A DNA stretch of 64,000 nt from Chitinophagaceae bacterium. GTDB taxonomy: Bacteria; Bacteroidota; Bacteroidia; Chitinophagales; Chitinophagaceae. A program made the position numbers and the translations under genes. The notes below the pieces were generated by a model, which worked only from the letters and a program-made list of their open reading frames with translations, made no database searches and was not told the origin of the DNA. The stretch lies in NCBI GenBank assembly GCA_016722465.1, contig JADKJC010000001.1, positions 1,054,001-1,118,000 of the forward strand, read 5' to 3'. Position 1 is the stretch's first letter. Every line of letters starts with the position of its first letter. Shown here in pieces: positions 8,333-17,046 of the stretch.

Positions 8333-10591
8333 TTACAGGTTATTATTGATCGCTTCCTGTGTTTTATCTGTTCCAAAACTCAGGAAACACCCGATGAATA
8401 CAAAACGCCTGCTTGGCGGGGTAACCGCTTCCTTCCGGCTGCCATCATGATTGTAATTGTAATTGTACACCAGGTTTTGCCCCAGCACATTCGTAACACC
8501 CAATACAAATACAGCAAAAGTCTTTGCGTTTTGATTTCCAAGATTGGGTAAGTAGTTTACACTAAAACTCATGCTGTTGTAGTTGATCGTTTTACCCTGG
8601 TCTGTAATAACATATCTAGTTTGGTTATCATCATATGCAATACGGTAATAGGGCCTGCCGGTTGCAAAATTGTAACTGAAATTAAACCCTGTTTTCCATG
8701 GCAACACAAAACGCTTGAAGACAAAGGAGGCTGTGTGGCTGGCAGCAAACGAAGGCTGTATTGCACTGGGGAAATTAAGGTAATCTCTTTGGGTATCTAA
8801 GTAGGAATAAGAGAGCCAATAGTCAACATTTTTTATCGTTTTTTTATCCCGCCAGAAAATCTCTGCTCCCTTAGCATTGCCAAATCCATTATTATTGGCA
8901 GCAATCTCTCTTCCATTATCATTGAACCCGGTTTTAAACAGGTTGTCATATTTTTTATAAAATAATTCAGCACGCAGTGTATAATCCTTTGTTTGATTGA
9001 TATACTGCAAAATATAATGAGATGCTTTTGAATAATTAAGTCCGGCAGCTCCTGGCAACAACCTTCTTTCAGGGTTTTGATAAAAAATTCCATACGCAAA
9101 TGATGCCTGGCTTTTGTTGCCGGTTTTATACGCCAGTGAAACCCTTGGTGCTACATTCCATTTTGCCATAATTTGAGAATGTTCAACACGGCCACCAATT
9201 TTTGCTGCAAGGTTATTGGTGAGGTAAATATCAGTTTCAGCAAAAGCGGCCACCAGGTTATCTTTTATCTTTTCTTCAAACCTGTCTCCGTCATACAATG
9301 TATAAGCAGACTGTTCATTGCTATAAAAATAATCAGCGCCAAACCTCACGGCATTGAGCCCTTTGAATTTTTTCTCCAATACCAATCTTGCCTGGGCATA
9401 AGTTCCTCTTGTTGTTAGGGCAAAATTTTTAAAAGCGTAAAACTCAGGAGTGTTAATCAGTACCTTATTGTTATTTGCATCTTGCATTTCGTTTCCGATA
9501 TCATCTTTATTGGTACTGAAACTGATACCGGTATTGATGCGCCAGCCTTTCCCTATCCTGTCTTTCCAGCTTAGATTTTGATAAGTATTGATGTTGCTTA
9601 GTGAGAATGCATTTTTCAAAACAGCAGAATCAATATCGTTTGTTCTGAAAGCTGTTTTATTCTGGCTGATATATCCGTAGTACTTTACCATGCCGCCGCT
9701 TTTTGTTCTGAACCTGAAATTTGCATCACCCTGGTTGGCCACCGGCACCCGGAAATAATCCTGCTTTTGCCTGATCACTTTAAAAGCGAGCCAAAGATTG
9801 GTATGATTAAAAGAAAAGCCCCAGGATGATTTTTTATCTTTTGACAGCTTTTGCATGCCGCCACCAATTCCCACCACCGAAATACCCAGGTCTGCTTCAG
9901 ACCTTTCCGGCAGATCAATACTTTCAAGTACTAAAGCTGAGGAAAGGGCCTGTCCATATAATGCGGAATATCCACCCGTACTGAAAACAGTGCCTTTAAA
10001 AAGAAAAGGATTAAACCTTCCTCTGGTTGCTATTCCCGGGGTACTGCTGTAGAAAAAGTTGTTTACCAACGTGCCGTCAATATATATCTTGCTTTCAGTT
10101 GCAGAACCTCCCCTTACAAACAATCCCTCACTTTCTCCTACCTGCTGAGTTCCTGGCAGCGATTTTAAGGCACTGGTAACATCACCATTTGCACTTGGAG
10201 TGGTTACTATATCAATAGAATTGAGCACCGCCCCCTTGGCTTTATCGCTGGCTTCAAAAGTGCCAGCGGATATTACAACTGCTTTTAACTCCGTAATCTG
10301 CTCTTTCATGGTAATATTGAGCTCAATCTGGGCAGTTGCAATGGTAATTTTTTGATTGACTGAAATAAACCCCGAACTGGAGGCTTCCAGTTCCTTTTCC
10401 CCTTTTTCATCGGTGGAAAAGGAGTAATAACCCAGCGAATCTGAAGTGGCTCCATCATAAGTATCTTTTAATTGTATACTAATGCCTGCCAATGGTTTAT
10501 TCTTGTTATCGGTGATTCGGCCAGCTATTTTTACCTGCGCTTTACAGATATAAAAGCTTAAAAATAAGATGGTTGTTAGGATGCATTTCAT
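8333..10591 (-). CDS. TonB-dependent outer-membrane receptor
   Basis: A 752-residue receptor if started at the ATG at 10591, which gives a normal signal peptide (MKCILTTILFLSFYICKAQ). Next comes a carboxypeptidase-regulatory-like domain (VKIAGRITDNKNKPLAG to about residue 100), a plug domain including VVTTPSANGDVTSALKSLPG and the EGLFVRGGSATESKIYIDG block, and a long 22-strand-type barrel ending in FLSFGTDKTQEAINNNL. Such receptors import ligands (chelated iron, glycans, vitamins) with TonB energy. No SusD partner or substrate enzyme is adjacent, so the ligand is unknown. Its promoter holds a perfect palindrome between the two promoter boxes, suggesting tight repression. The next gene is the helical secreted protein. 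Confidence 0.92.
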   Translation of the reverse strand: MKCILTTILFLSFYICKAQVKIAGRITDNKNKPLAGISIQLKDTYDGATSDSLGYYSFSTDEKGEKELEASSSGFISVNQKITIATAQIELNITMKEQITELKAVVISAGTFEASDKAKGAVLNSIDIVTTPSANGDVTSALKSLPGTQQVGESEGLFVRGGSATESKIYIDGTLVNNFFYSSTPGIATRGRFNPFLFKGTVFSTGGYSALYGQALSSALVLESIDLPERSEADLGISVVGIGGGMQKLSKDKKSSWGFSFNHTNLWLAFKVIRQKQDYFRVPVANQGDANFRFRTKSGGMVKYYGYISQNKTAFRTNDIDSAVLKNAFSLSNINTYQNLSWKDRIGKGWRINTGISFSTNKDDIGNEMQDANNNKVLINTPEFYAFKNFALTTRGTYAQARLVLEKKFKGLNAVRFGADYFYSNEQSAYTLYDGDRFEEKIKDNLVAAFAETDIYLTNNLAAKIGGRVEHSQIMAKWNVAPRVSLAYKTGNKSQASFAYGIFYQNPERRLLPGAAGLNYSKASHYILQYINQTKDYTLRAELFYKKYDNLFKTGFNDNGREIAANNNGFGNAKGAEIFWRDKKTIKNVDYWLSYSYLDTQRDYLNFPSAIQPSFAASHTASFVFKRFVLPWKTGFNFSYNFATGRPYYRIAYDDNQTRYVITDQGKTINYNSMSFSVNYLPNLGNQNAKTFAVFVLGVTNVLGQNLVYNYNYNHDGSRKEAVTPPSRRFVFIGCFLSFGTDKTQEAINNNL

Positions 10592-10608
10592 GACTAGTAA
10601 ATATATCA

Positions 10609-10640
10609 CAAACATAGAGTAGTTTATATTATAAACCAAA
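10609..10640 (-). promoter_or_regulatory. Promoter of the TonB receptor with an embedded palindromic operator
   Basis: Read on the minus strand there is a -33 box TTTG (10637-10640), a 20-base spacer and a perfect -7 box TATGTTTG (10609-10616), the Bacteroidota housekeeping pattern. The spacer contains GTTTATAATATAAAC (10622-10636), 7-bp arms around one central base. A dimeric repressor bound there would block the polymerase. The expected transcript start lies about 10 bases before the ATG. Confidence 0.65.
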
Positions 10641-11136
10641 TTAATTTTCAGAGCAAATATTTATTTACAGTGCCCTATATTCGGTTGACCATTGCCGTTA
10701 TACCGCCGCAATCAATTACAAATCAATTGATTATAAGAGATATTCGGAATTTACGGTTTAGGGCTGTTTTTGCAAAACTTATTAACATCTCTAAAATTTT
10801 ATTTTTTTATGTGGGTGCAATTTGTAATTTAGCAATAGAATTTAATGGGTTAGTAAGTACAAAGGGTCAGCAGAAATGTTGACCCTTTTACTTTGCAGCA
10901 AGGGCACTTTCACTTCACTTAACAGTCTCAAAAAAAATTAATAACTGCTTCATTCAAGCAGATATTTTCGGACTAAAAATTTTGGTAGTGGGTTTCATTC
11001 TGATTGCAAATCCAGCAATAAAATCCCTTTATCTTTTTAAAAATTACTACACTAAAAATCTTCATCATTACTTTGCGTATACAGGATATCTCATTTTAAC
11101 ATTCCATCATTCAACATTCGTAAATCGTAATTCCAG
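10641..11136. other. Intergenic region upstream of radA with possible small RNA
   Basis: No supported protein gene is seen. The open frame at 10670-10882 has a GTG start and no family-like features. A candidate promoter (TTTG at 10769-10772, 19-base spacer, TAAAATTT at 10792-10799) points towards a hairpin at 10861-10887, which together could define a transcript of about 90 bases. The rest is AT-rich DNA that should contain the radA promoter. Confidence 0.4.
10861..10889 (+). terminator. Hairpin with T-run, orphan terminator
   Basis: AAAGGGTCA (10861-10869) pairs with TGACCCTTT across a 10-base loop and is followed by a short T-rich stretch. No gene upstream on this strand needs a terminator, so it may end a small RNA. 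Confidence 0.55.
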
Positions 11137-12513
11137 ATGAGTAAAACAAAAACAGGATTCTTTTGCCAAAGTTGTGGATATGAAAGTACCAAATGGGCAG
11201 GCAAATGCCCTAGTTGTAATAACTGGAATACTTTTGCAGAGGAAATTGTGGTAAAGGGAAATGACAAAAAAGAAAAAGATGAATGGAGCAGTTACAATAA
11301 CGGAACCGCAAAACTTAAAACCATTTCCATTAATGAAGTAAGCAGCGCCGAAGAAAAAAGAATTGTAACCAATGATGCAGAAGTAAACCGGGTGCTTGGC
11401 GGTGGTATTGTGATGGGCAGTATTGTGCTGGTGGCTGGTGAACCGGGTATCGGAAAATCTACTTTATTTCTGCAAATCGGTTTGCAGTTAAATGATATCA
11501 CAACACTTTACATTAGTGGAGAAGAAAGTGAACAACAAATTAAAATGAGAGCAGACAGGCTCGGCATTAGAAGCGAAAACTTTTATTTGCTCACTGAAAC
11601 TAATACACAAACCATCTTCCAGGAAATAAAAAAACTAAAGCCCCAATTGGTAATTGTTGATTCTATTCAAACTTTGCAATCACCTTATGTGGAGAGTGGT
11701 GCCGGCAGCGTAAGCCAGATAAAAGAAACGGCAGCAGAACTACAGCGCTTTGCAAAAGAAACCAACACACCTGTTTTCTTAATTGGTCACATTACCAAAG
11801 ATGGTGGCATAGCAGGGCCAAAAATACTGGAGCACATGGTTGATACAGTACTCCAGTTTGAAGGTGACCGGCATTACGCCTACAGGATCTTACGCACCTT
11901 GAAGAACCGTTTTGGGTCCACCGCAGAGCTTGGTATTTATGAAATGACAGGTGATGGTATGAGGGCTGTAAGCAACCCTTCTGAAATTCTGATCACACAG
12001 AAAGAAGAACCATTAAGCGGCATTGCCATTGCAGCAACGATGGAAGGCATCCGGCCTTTGTTGATAGAAGGCCAGGCATTGGTAACACAAAGTGTATATG
12101 GCACTCCACAACGAACAGTTACTGGTTTTGATTTAAGGCGTTTACAGTTATTACTGGCGGTATTGGAAAAAAGAGGCGGGTTTCATTTTGGGGTGAAGGA
12201 TGTATTTGTAAATATTGCCGGGGGTATTAAAGTTGAAGATCCCTCTATCGACCTCGCCATTGTATCGGCATTGCTCAGCAGTTATGAAGATGTTCCCGTA
12301 AACCAGCATTATTGTTTTGCCGGAGAAGTAGGTTTGAGCGGAGAGATAAGGGCAGTGAACAGGATTGAACAACGCATTGCAGAAGCAGAGAAGCTGGGCT
12401 TTGAAAAGATCATCGTAAGTAAGTACAATTCTAAATCGATGAGCAAAGCAAAATACAATATTGAAGTGGTGGCGCTGGCCAAGGTGGAGGAATTATACCA
12501 ATACCTTTTTTAA
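11137..12513 (+). CDS. radA: DNA repair protein RadA
   Basis: RadA (Sms) is a RecA-like, DnaB-type helicase that drives branch migration in recombination. The 458-residue protein has all the expected parts: an N-terminal zinc finger (C10, C13, C24, C27), Walker A GEPGIGKST (101-109), Walker B VIVDSIQTL, the RadA-specific KNRFG motif near residue 256, and a C-terminal Lon-protease-like domain (about 290-455, including VNIAGGIKVEDPSIDLA) that lacks a catalytic serine-lysine pair, as usual in this family. The comF-like gene overlaps or directly follows its end, so they are probably cotranscribed, a sensible link because both act in DNA uptake and recombination. Confidence 0.97.
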   Translation: MSKTKTGFFCQSCGYESTKWAGKCPSCNNWNTFAEEIVVKGNDKKEKDEWSSYNNGTAKLKTISINEVSSAEEKRIVTNDAEVNRVLGGGIVMGSIVLVAGEPGIGKSTLFLQIGLQLNDITTLYISGEESEQQIKMRADRLGIRSENFYLLTETNTQTIFQEIKKLKPQLVIVDSIQTLQSPYVESGAGSVSQIKETAAELQRFAKETNTPVFLIGHITKDGGIAGPKILEHMVDTVLQFEGDRHYAYRILRTLKNRFGSTAELGIYEMTGDGMRAVSNPSEILITQKEEPLSGIAIAATMEGIRPLLIEGQALVTQSVYGTPQRTVTGFDLRRLQLLLAVLEKRGGFHFGVKDVFVNIAGGIKVEDPSIDLAIVSALLSSYEDVPVNQHYCFAGEVGLSGEIRAVNRIEQRIAEAEKLGFEKIIVSKYNSKSMSKAKYNIEVVALAKVEELYQYLF

Positions 12514-12544
12514 AAATTACAAAGCTTTTTGTATTTTTATAAGA

Positions 12545-13246
12545 GTGCAATTTGCCAATACCATATTACCTGATTTCAAACATCTCTTCTACCCACATAT
12601 CTGCTCGGGCTGTGGCTCTGATATTTTAGCAGATGACAATTTACTATGTGCCAAATGTTTTGTCAATTTACCTTTTACATTTTATGCTCAGTATGCTGAC
12701 AACCCCATTGAAAAAATATTCTGGGGCAGGATTCCAATAGCTGCAGCACATGCAGAATTTTACTTTGCCAAAGAGTCACTCATACAACAGTTGATACATC
12801 AGTTAAAATATAAAAGCAACCGGGAAATTGGTATGTATTTAGGTGAGATGCTGGGCAGAACATTGATCAGCAGCAAGCGTTTTAATCAAATTGACGGATT
12901 GATTCCACTACCACTCTTTCCTGATAAGGAAAGAAAAAGAGGTTACAACCAGGCAGCAATTATCTGTAATGGCATGTCTGATGTAATGAAGGTACCGGTA
13001 TTAAACAACGTATTGGTAAGACAACGTTTTACAGAAACTCAAACAAAAAAACACCGGACAGAGCGCTGGGAAAATGTAGAAGGAAGTTTTGCAGTAAAAA
13101 ATGAAGCACTGGTTAAAGGGAAGCATTTATTACTGGTAGATGATGTGATCACAACAGGTGCCACGTTGGAAGCCAGTGGCCATTGTTTATTGAAAACAGA
13201 AGGCATTAAACTCAGTATTGCCACATTAACCGCCGCGGTAAAATAA
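12545..13246 (+). CDS. ComF family phosphoribosyltransferase-like protein
   Basis: ComF proteins couple an N-terminal four-cysteine zinc finger to a type I phosphoribosyltransferase fold and are linked to natural DNA uptake. Here the finger is HICSGCGSD with LLCAKC, and the PRTase motif is LLLVDDVITTGATLEA near the C-terminus, with the RGYNQA substrate loop before it. The open frame extends back to 12461 inside radA, but the conserved part begins at QFANTILPDFKH. I therefore prefer the GTG at 12545, giving 233 residues, close to the family length; this start is uncertain. It lies directly behind radA on the same strand. Confidence 0.85.
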   Translation: MQFANTILPDFKHLFYPHICSGCGSDILADDNLLCAKCFVNLPFTFYAQYADNPIEKIFWGRIPIAAAHAEFYFAKESLIQQLIHQLKYKSNREIGMYLGEMLGRTLISSKRFNQIDGLIPLPLFPDKERKRGYNQAAIICNGMSDVMKVPVLNNVLVRQRFTETQTKKHRTERWENVEGSFAVKNEALVKGKHLLLVDDVITTGATLEASGHCLLKTEGIKLSIATLTAAVK

Positions 13247-13317
13247 CGAGGATCCATTTAAATTATCATGTTCAGCAAACTGAATAAAAAAGAAAAGCTC
13301 ATGATAGAGCGTTCTAA

Positions 13318-13349
13318 AGCCCTCTCCTTTGGAAAGGTCGGGTGAGGTT
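13318..13349. repeat. Short palindromic repeat, CTCTCC-TTTGGA family
   Basis: The motif CCTCTCCTTTGGAAAGG followed by GGGTGAGG recurs, in the opposite orientation, at 25124-25161 between atpH and atpA (CCTCACCCT, then CCCTCTCCAAAGAGAGGG). It has a small internal hairpin. Such GC-rich palindromes are dispersed intergenic repeats in Bacteroidota. This copy lies just ahead of the beta-helix lipoprotein gene. Confidence 0.55.
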
Positions 13350-13370
13350 AAAATAACTTACATTTGAAAC

Positions 13371-14786
13371 ATGAAGCCGTTTGCATCCAACTACTTTTTT
13401 ATTGTATCACTATTACTGGCTTTTACACTCAGCGTCACATCTTGCAAAAAAGATTCTTTTATTACTTCTCCGGATGCCAAGATCAGCACCAGTATTGACA
13501 GCTTAAAATACGATACCGTTTTCACCAGCATTGGTTCTGTTACACAATCGTTCAAGATCAGCAATAACAATGACCAGAAAATATTACTGAGCAGCGTAAA
13601 AGTAATGGGCGGTACTGTATCCGCCTTTAAAATAAATATCAACGGCGTTGCATCACAGGAAGCAACAAATGTTGAACTGGAGGCAAATGACAGCATCTAT
13701 GTTTTTGTTTCGGTAAACATCAATCCCAACCTGGATAACCTTCCCTTTATTGTTAAAGACAGTGTGCAGATATCATACAATGGTAATACACGTTTTGTAC
13801 AGTTAGAAGCATTCGGGCAAAATGCCAACTTTTTACGCAACAGGGTAATTACAACCAATACTACCTGGAACAATAATTTGCCTTACGTAATACTTGGAAG
13901 TTTGCAGGTAGACACTTCGATTAAACTTACCATTAATGCTGGTTGCAAAATCTATTGCCATGCCAATGCTCCCATATTGGTAGATGGAACATTGAAAGCA
14001 AATGGAACAAAAGAACACCCGGTGATTTTCCGCAGCGACAGGATTGATGAAGATTACAAAGACCTGCCTGCATCATGGCCGGGTATTTATTTCAGGGAAA
14101 CCAGCAAAAGCAATGAACTTACTTTTGTGGAAGTAAGAAATGCCTACCAGGCAATTGTAGCCGAAAATCCTGCAGATAACTTCTTTCCAAAGATAACGTT
14201 GCACCAATGCATCATTGACAATGCTTATGATGCCGGCCTGCTTTGCATAAACAGCAGTTTGTATGCAGACAATAGTTTGATAACTAATTGCGGCAATAAT
14301 GTTCAGTTTATTTTAGGTGGAAATTATAATCTTACCAATTGTACCATTGCAGCTTATTCAACTTTTATCAGTCATAAAAACCCTGTATTAGCAGCCAATA
14401 ATTTTGCAGTGATCAATGGCTCAATAGTCACCACCTCATTGGATGCCGCTTTTACCAATTGCATTTTCTGGGGTGATGATGGACTGGTGGAGAATGAAGT
14501 AACCGTTGCAAAAGAAGGAACCGATCCATTCAATGTTTCTTTTACCAATTGCCTTTACAGGGCTGCCAATGATCCTGCAAACAGCACTCTAAATGCCGGC
14601 TGTATCCGCAATCAAAACCCGGCATTTGACAGTGTGGATGTATCAAAAAATATTTTTGATTTTCACATCAGTAACGATGCAGCACCGGGCATTAACGGAG
14701 GTATAGCTACCGGCTTCTTAAAAGACCTTGACAATAATAACCGCAGCAATGGATTGCCGGATATTGGCTGCTACGAAAAGCAATAG
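13371..14786 (+). CDS. Surface lipoprotein with predicted right-handed beta-helix
   Basis: A 471-residue lipoprotein with a clear lipobox (SVTSCKKDS, Cys25). Residues about 35-150 look like an Ig-like/anchor region (VFTSIGSVTQSFKISNNNDQ). From about 170 the sequence has repeated short strands (ANAPILVDGTLKANGTKEHP, FVEVRNAYQAIVAENP, CIIDNAYDAGLLC, NCTIAAYSTF) typical of a right-handed parallel beta-helix, ending in DIGCYEKQ. Beta-helix proteins bind or cleave polysaccharides, but no catalytic residues are recognisable here. A -7-like box TACATTTG (13359-13366) ends only five bases before the ATG, so the mRNA may have almost no leader. Function unknown. Confidence 0.75.
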   Translation: MKPFASNYFFIVSLLLAFTLSVTSCKKDSFITSPDAKISTSIDSLKYDTVFTSIGSVTQSFKISNNNDQKILLSSVKVMGGTVSAFKININGVASQEATNVELEANDSIYVFVSVNINPNLDNLPFIVKDSVQISYNGNTRFVQLEAFGQNANFLRNRVITTNTTWNNNLPYVILGSLQVDTSIKLTINAGCKIYCHANAPILVDGTLKANGTKEHPVIFRSDRIDEDYKDLPASWPGIYFRETSKSNELTFVEVRNAYQAIVAENPADNFFPKITLHQCIIDNAYDAGLLCINSSLYADNSLITNCGNNVQFILGGNYNLTNCTIAAYSTFISHKNPVLAANNFAVINGSIVTTSLDAAFTNCIFWGDDGLVENEVTVAKEGTDPFNVSFTNCLYRAANDPANSTLNAGCIRNQNPAFDSVDVSKNIFDFHISNDAAPGINGGIATGFLKDLDNNNRSNGLPDIGCYEKQ

Positions 14787-14828
14787 CTAAACAATTTCTT
14801 TATTCATTCGTTACAATAAAAAACTACC

Positions 14829-15416
14829 ATGTTAAAACTATTGATCACCGCTGCTGCATTTATTTCCTGTGCAGCACAAAGCAGTAATACTATGAATAAT
14901 ACAGGTATTGATACTTCAAATTTTCATCCCCCAAAAATTGTGAAAGAAAAATCCATCTACGATTTTAAAGTACCGGCACTCGATGGCAGTACCATCGACT
15001 TTGCTGCTTTTAAAGGCAAAAAGATATTGATCGTGAACACCGCTTCTGAATGTGGCTACACGCCACAATATGAAGGGCTGGAAGCATTGTATGAAAAATA
15101 CAAAGAGAAATTAGTGATCGTTGGTTTTCCTGCCAACAACTTTGGCGGCCAGGAACCAGGCAGCAATGATGAAATAAAAACATTTTGCAAAAAAAATTAC
15201 GGAGTATCTTTTCCTATGGCGGCAAAAGTTTCTGTAAAAGGTGATGATATGGCAGACATTTACAAATGGCTTACCAGCAAAACTGAGAATGGGGTGCTGG
15301 ATGCAGAGATCAAGTGGAACTTCAACAAGTTCCTGATAGATGAGAATGGAAAACTATTGTATTACTTTGAAAGCAAGGTTACACCGATGAGTGCAGAGCT
15401 TACAAGTAAATTATAA
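14829..15416 (+). CDS. Glutathione peroxidase family thiol peroxidase, probably exported
   Basis: It reduces hydroperoxides using cysteine chemistry. Peroxidatic Cys75 lies in NTASECGYTP, with the tetrad partners Gln108 (FGGQEPGS) and Trp163-Asn164 (KWNFNKF). A second cysteine at 120 (TFCKKNYGVSFP) sits at the resolving position of yeast Orp1-type enzymes, so this is expected to be a thioredoxin-dependent two-Cys enzyme rather than a glutathione enzyme. Ahead of the domain is a hydrophobic leader (MLKLLITAAAFISCAAQ) with a lipobox-like cysteine at 14, so it is probably exported or membrane-anchored. A terminator follows at 15436-15469. Confidence 0.92.
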   Translation: MLKLLITAAAFISCAAQSSNTMNNTGIDTSNFHPPKIVKEKSIYDFKVPALDGSTIDFAAFKGKKILIVNTASECGYTPQYEGLEALYEKYKEKLVIVGFPANNFGGQEPGSNDEIKTFCKKNYGVSFPMAAKVSVKGDDMADIYKWLTSKTENGVLDAEIKWNFNKFLIDENGKLLYYFESKVTPMSAELTSKL

Positions 15417-15435
15417 ACGCAACAAATGTTTTTAT

Positions 15436-15469
15436 AAGCCATTAGTTACTGAACTGATGGCTTTTTTAT
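15436..15469 (+). terminator. Intrinsic terminator after the peroxidase gene
   Basis: A 12-bp stem with one G-T pair (AAGCCATTAGTT at 15436-15447 with AACTGATGGCTT at 15452-15463) has a four-base loop and is followed by a T-run. Confidence 0.85.
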
Positions 15470-15483
15470 TTTACTTTGTACCG

Positions 15484-16716
15484 ATGCAGTTTGAAAAGAT
15501 AATTGGCCAAAAAGAAGTAAAAGAACATTTAGCGCAAATGGTGCAGCAAAACAGGCTGAGCCATGCTTTGTTATTTTTAGGAAAAGAAGGCAGTGGCGCT
15601 CTATCCCTGGCCATGGCCTTTGCCCAGTACATTGTTTGCGAAAAAGTAAATGGCAAATTATCCATTCCTGCACCAGGCCCTTCTTTATTTGGAGAAGAGC
15701 TGCCTCCATCACCTAAAGGGGGGCATGGCACCGTTACCCCTTTAGGAGATAGGGACGATTCCTGCGGAGTATGTGCGGCCTGTACCAAAGCAACTCAATT
15801 AATTCACCCCGATATTCATTTCTCCTACCCCGTCATTCCAAGAAAACCCGGCGATAAGCCTATCAGTACTGACTACATAAAAGAATGGCGTGAATTTGTG
15901 TCCATCCATCCTTATGGCAATGTATTTGACTGGCTGCAGTTTATTGGTGCCGAAAACAAGCAGGGAAATATCACTGCAGAAGAATGTAACGACATCAACC
16001 GCAAGATCAGCCTTAAAAGTTTTGAGAGTGAATATAAGATACTCATCATCTGGATGCCGGAATACCTGACCAAGAATGGCAACAAGTTGTTGAAGCTAAT
16101 TGAAGAACCACCACCCAATACCTTATTCATTCTGGTAGCAGAAAATGAGGAGCAGATTTTACCCACTATTTTATCGAGGACCCAATTAGTAAAGATCCCC
16201 CTGCTCAGCAATACAGAAGTTGAAGCCGCACTGGAACTGCGGGCCAGCGTAAAAATTGACAAAGCCAGGCAAATTGCCATACTCAGCGAGGGCAATTACC
16301 GGGAAGCCCTGCATTTATTGCAACATGAAGAAAGTGACTGGCAGGCCATGCTGAGAGAATGGCTGAACCTTATTGTGAAGAAGAACCTGGCCGGCCAGGT
16401 AAAATGGGTGGATGATATGAGCAAGCAGGGCAGGGAAAAACAGAAGCAGTTTCTTAAATATTTCACTCACCTGCTGGAAATGGCCATCCGGGTGCAGTTT
16501 ATCGAACCAGGAGCCGACGGAATGAATAATGAACTTGATTTTGCCCTCCGCCTCAATAAGCTCTGCGGCATTGGCCAGCAGGATGCCATTATACAGGAAC
16601 TCGACAAGGCCAGCTATTACATTGAACGCAATGCCAACGGCAAAATGCTCTTCCAGGCCCTCTCCATTAAGTTGTACCACATTATTAGTAACAATTCATT
16701 AATTTTGACCAACTGA
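15484..16716 (+). CDS. holB: DNA polymerase III subunit delta'
   Basis: The delta' subunit is part of the clamp loader. The 410-residue protein (ATG at 15484; the longer frame reads back through the terminator) opens FEKIIGQKEVKEHLAQ. It has the degenerate, non-hydrolysing P-loop GKEGSGALS typical of delta', a zinc-binding CGVCAACTKA region followed by HPDIHFSYP, the helix KLLKLIEEPPPNTLFIL and the sensor-1-like ILSRTQ. An unusual feature is a short proline/glycine-rich stretch (PPSPKGGHGTVTPLGDRDD) just before the zinc site. It is encoded by a palindromic repeat (15702-15756) of the family seen between genes at 53 kb, inserted without breaking the frame. Confidence 0.93.
   Translation: MQFEKIIGQKEVKEHLAQMVQQNRLSHALLFLGKEGSGALSLAMAFAQYIVCEKVNGKLSIPAPGPSLFGEELPPSPKGGHGTVTPLGDRDDSCGVCAACTKATQLIHPDIHFSYPVIPRKPGDKPISTDYIKEWREFVSIHPYGNVFDWLQFIGAENKQGNITAEECNDINRKISLKSFESEYKILIIWMPEYLTKNGNKLLKLIEEPPPNTLFILVAENEEQILPTILSRTQLVKIPLLSNTEVEAALELRASVKIDKARQIAILSEGNYREALHLLQHEESDWQAMLREWLNLIVKKNLAGQVKWVDDMSKQGREKQKQFLKYFTHLLEMAIRVQFIEPGADGMNNELDFALRLNKLCGIGQQDAIIQELDKASYYIERNANGKMLFQALSIKLYHIISNNSLILTN
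15702..15756. repeat. CCCCTAAAGGGG-type palindromic repeat inside holB
   Basis: CCTAAAGGGG (15712-15721) is answered by its exact complement CCCCTTTAGG (15737-15746), with flanks CTCCATC and AGATAGGG that match the outer arms of the intergenic copy at 53006-53083. The element keeps the reading frame and adds about 18 residues to the delta' protein. Confidence 0.75.
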
Positions 16717-17046
16717 GGAAAATCGATTTTGACGGAATGTTAATGGGCAACTTGTTTCTGTTTGTTGTTTGCCAATATATTTTTTGTAACCGGCGTTTTC
16801 AACAATATTCAACATCGTTGTAGTCGAAGACTGATTAAAACATTTTTTCCGGTGGAAAAATATTTTAATCTCACTTGTACAGCATTGCCATAACCAGCAA
16901 TGTATCTATATATAAGCAGCGCTCAATAAAGAGACATAGTACAAGTGTGCGACGCCAATGAAGCCCCATAGCAGCAATCAGCCCGGCTCAAAATCCTTCC
17001 TCCCTCATTTTCAATTATCAATTATTAATTATCAATTATTCAAGAT
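16717..17046. other. Intergenic region with a repeated bipartite element
   Basis: No gene is seen in these 330 bases. They hold a CATTGC/GCAATG hairpin (about 16883-16902), a CACTTGTAC/GTACAAGTG inverted repeat (16872-16880 and 16939-16947), a 24-base motif shared with the atpE-atpF spacer (16939-16962) and, just before the PSP1 gene, three copies of TCAATTAT in tandem AT-rich DNA. Confidence 0.6.
16939..16993. repeat. Bipartite repeated element, copy 1
   Basis: GTACAAGTGTGCGACGCCAA plus TGAA (16939-16962) matches 26368-26391 in 23 of 24 positions. After a 17-base dissimilar spacer, AGCCCGGCTCAAAA matches AGCCAGGTTCAAAA at the same distance in the second copy. Conserved ends at fixed spacing suggest a real element of unknown role. 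Confidence 0.7.

Noticed and set aside
10670..10882. 70-residue open frame before radA
   Set aside because: GTG start, no conserved pattern, ends inside a hairpin that fits better as a terminator.
13269..13346. 25-codon ORF (ATG at 13269) between the comF-like gene and the beta-helix lipoprotein
   Set aside because: Very short, runs into a dispersed palindromic repeat, and has no family resemblance.
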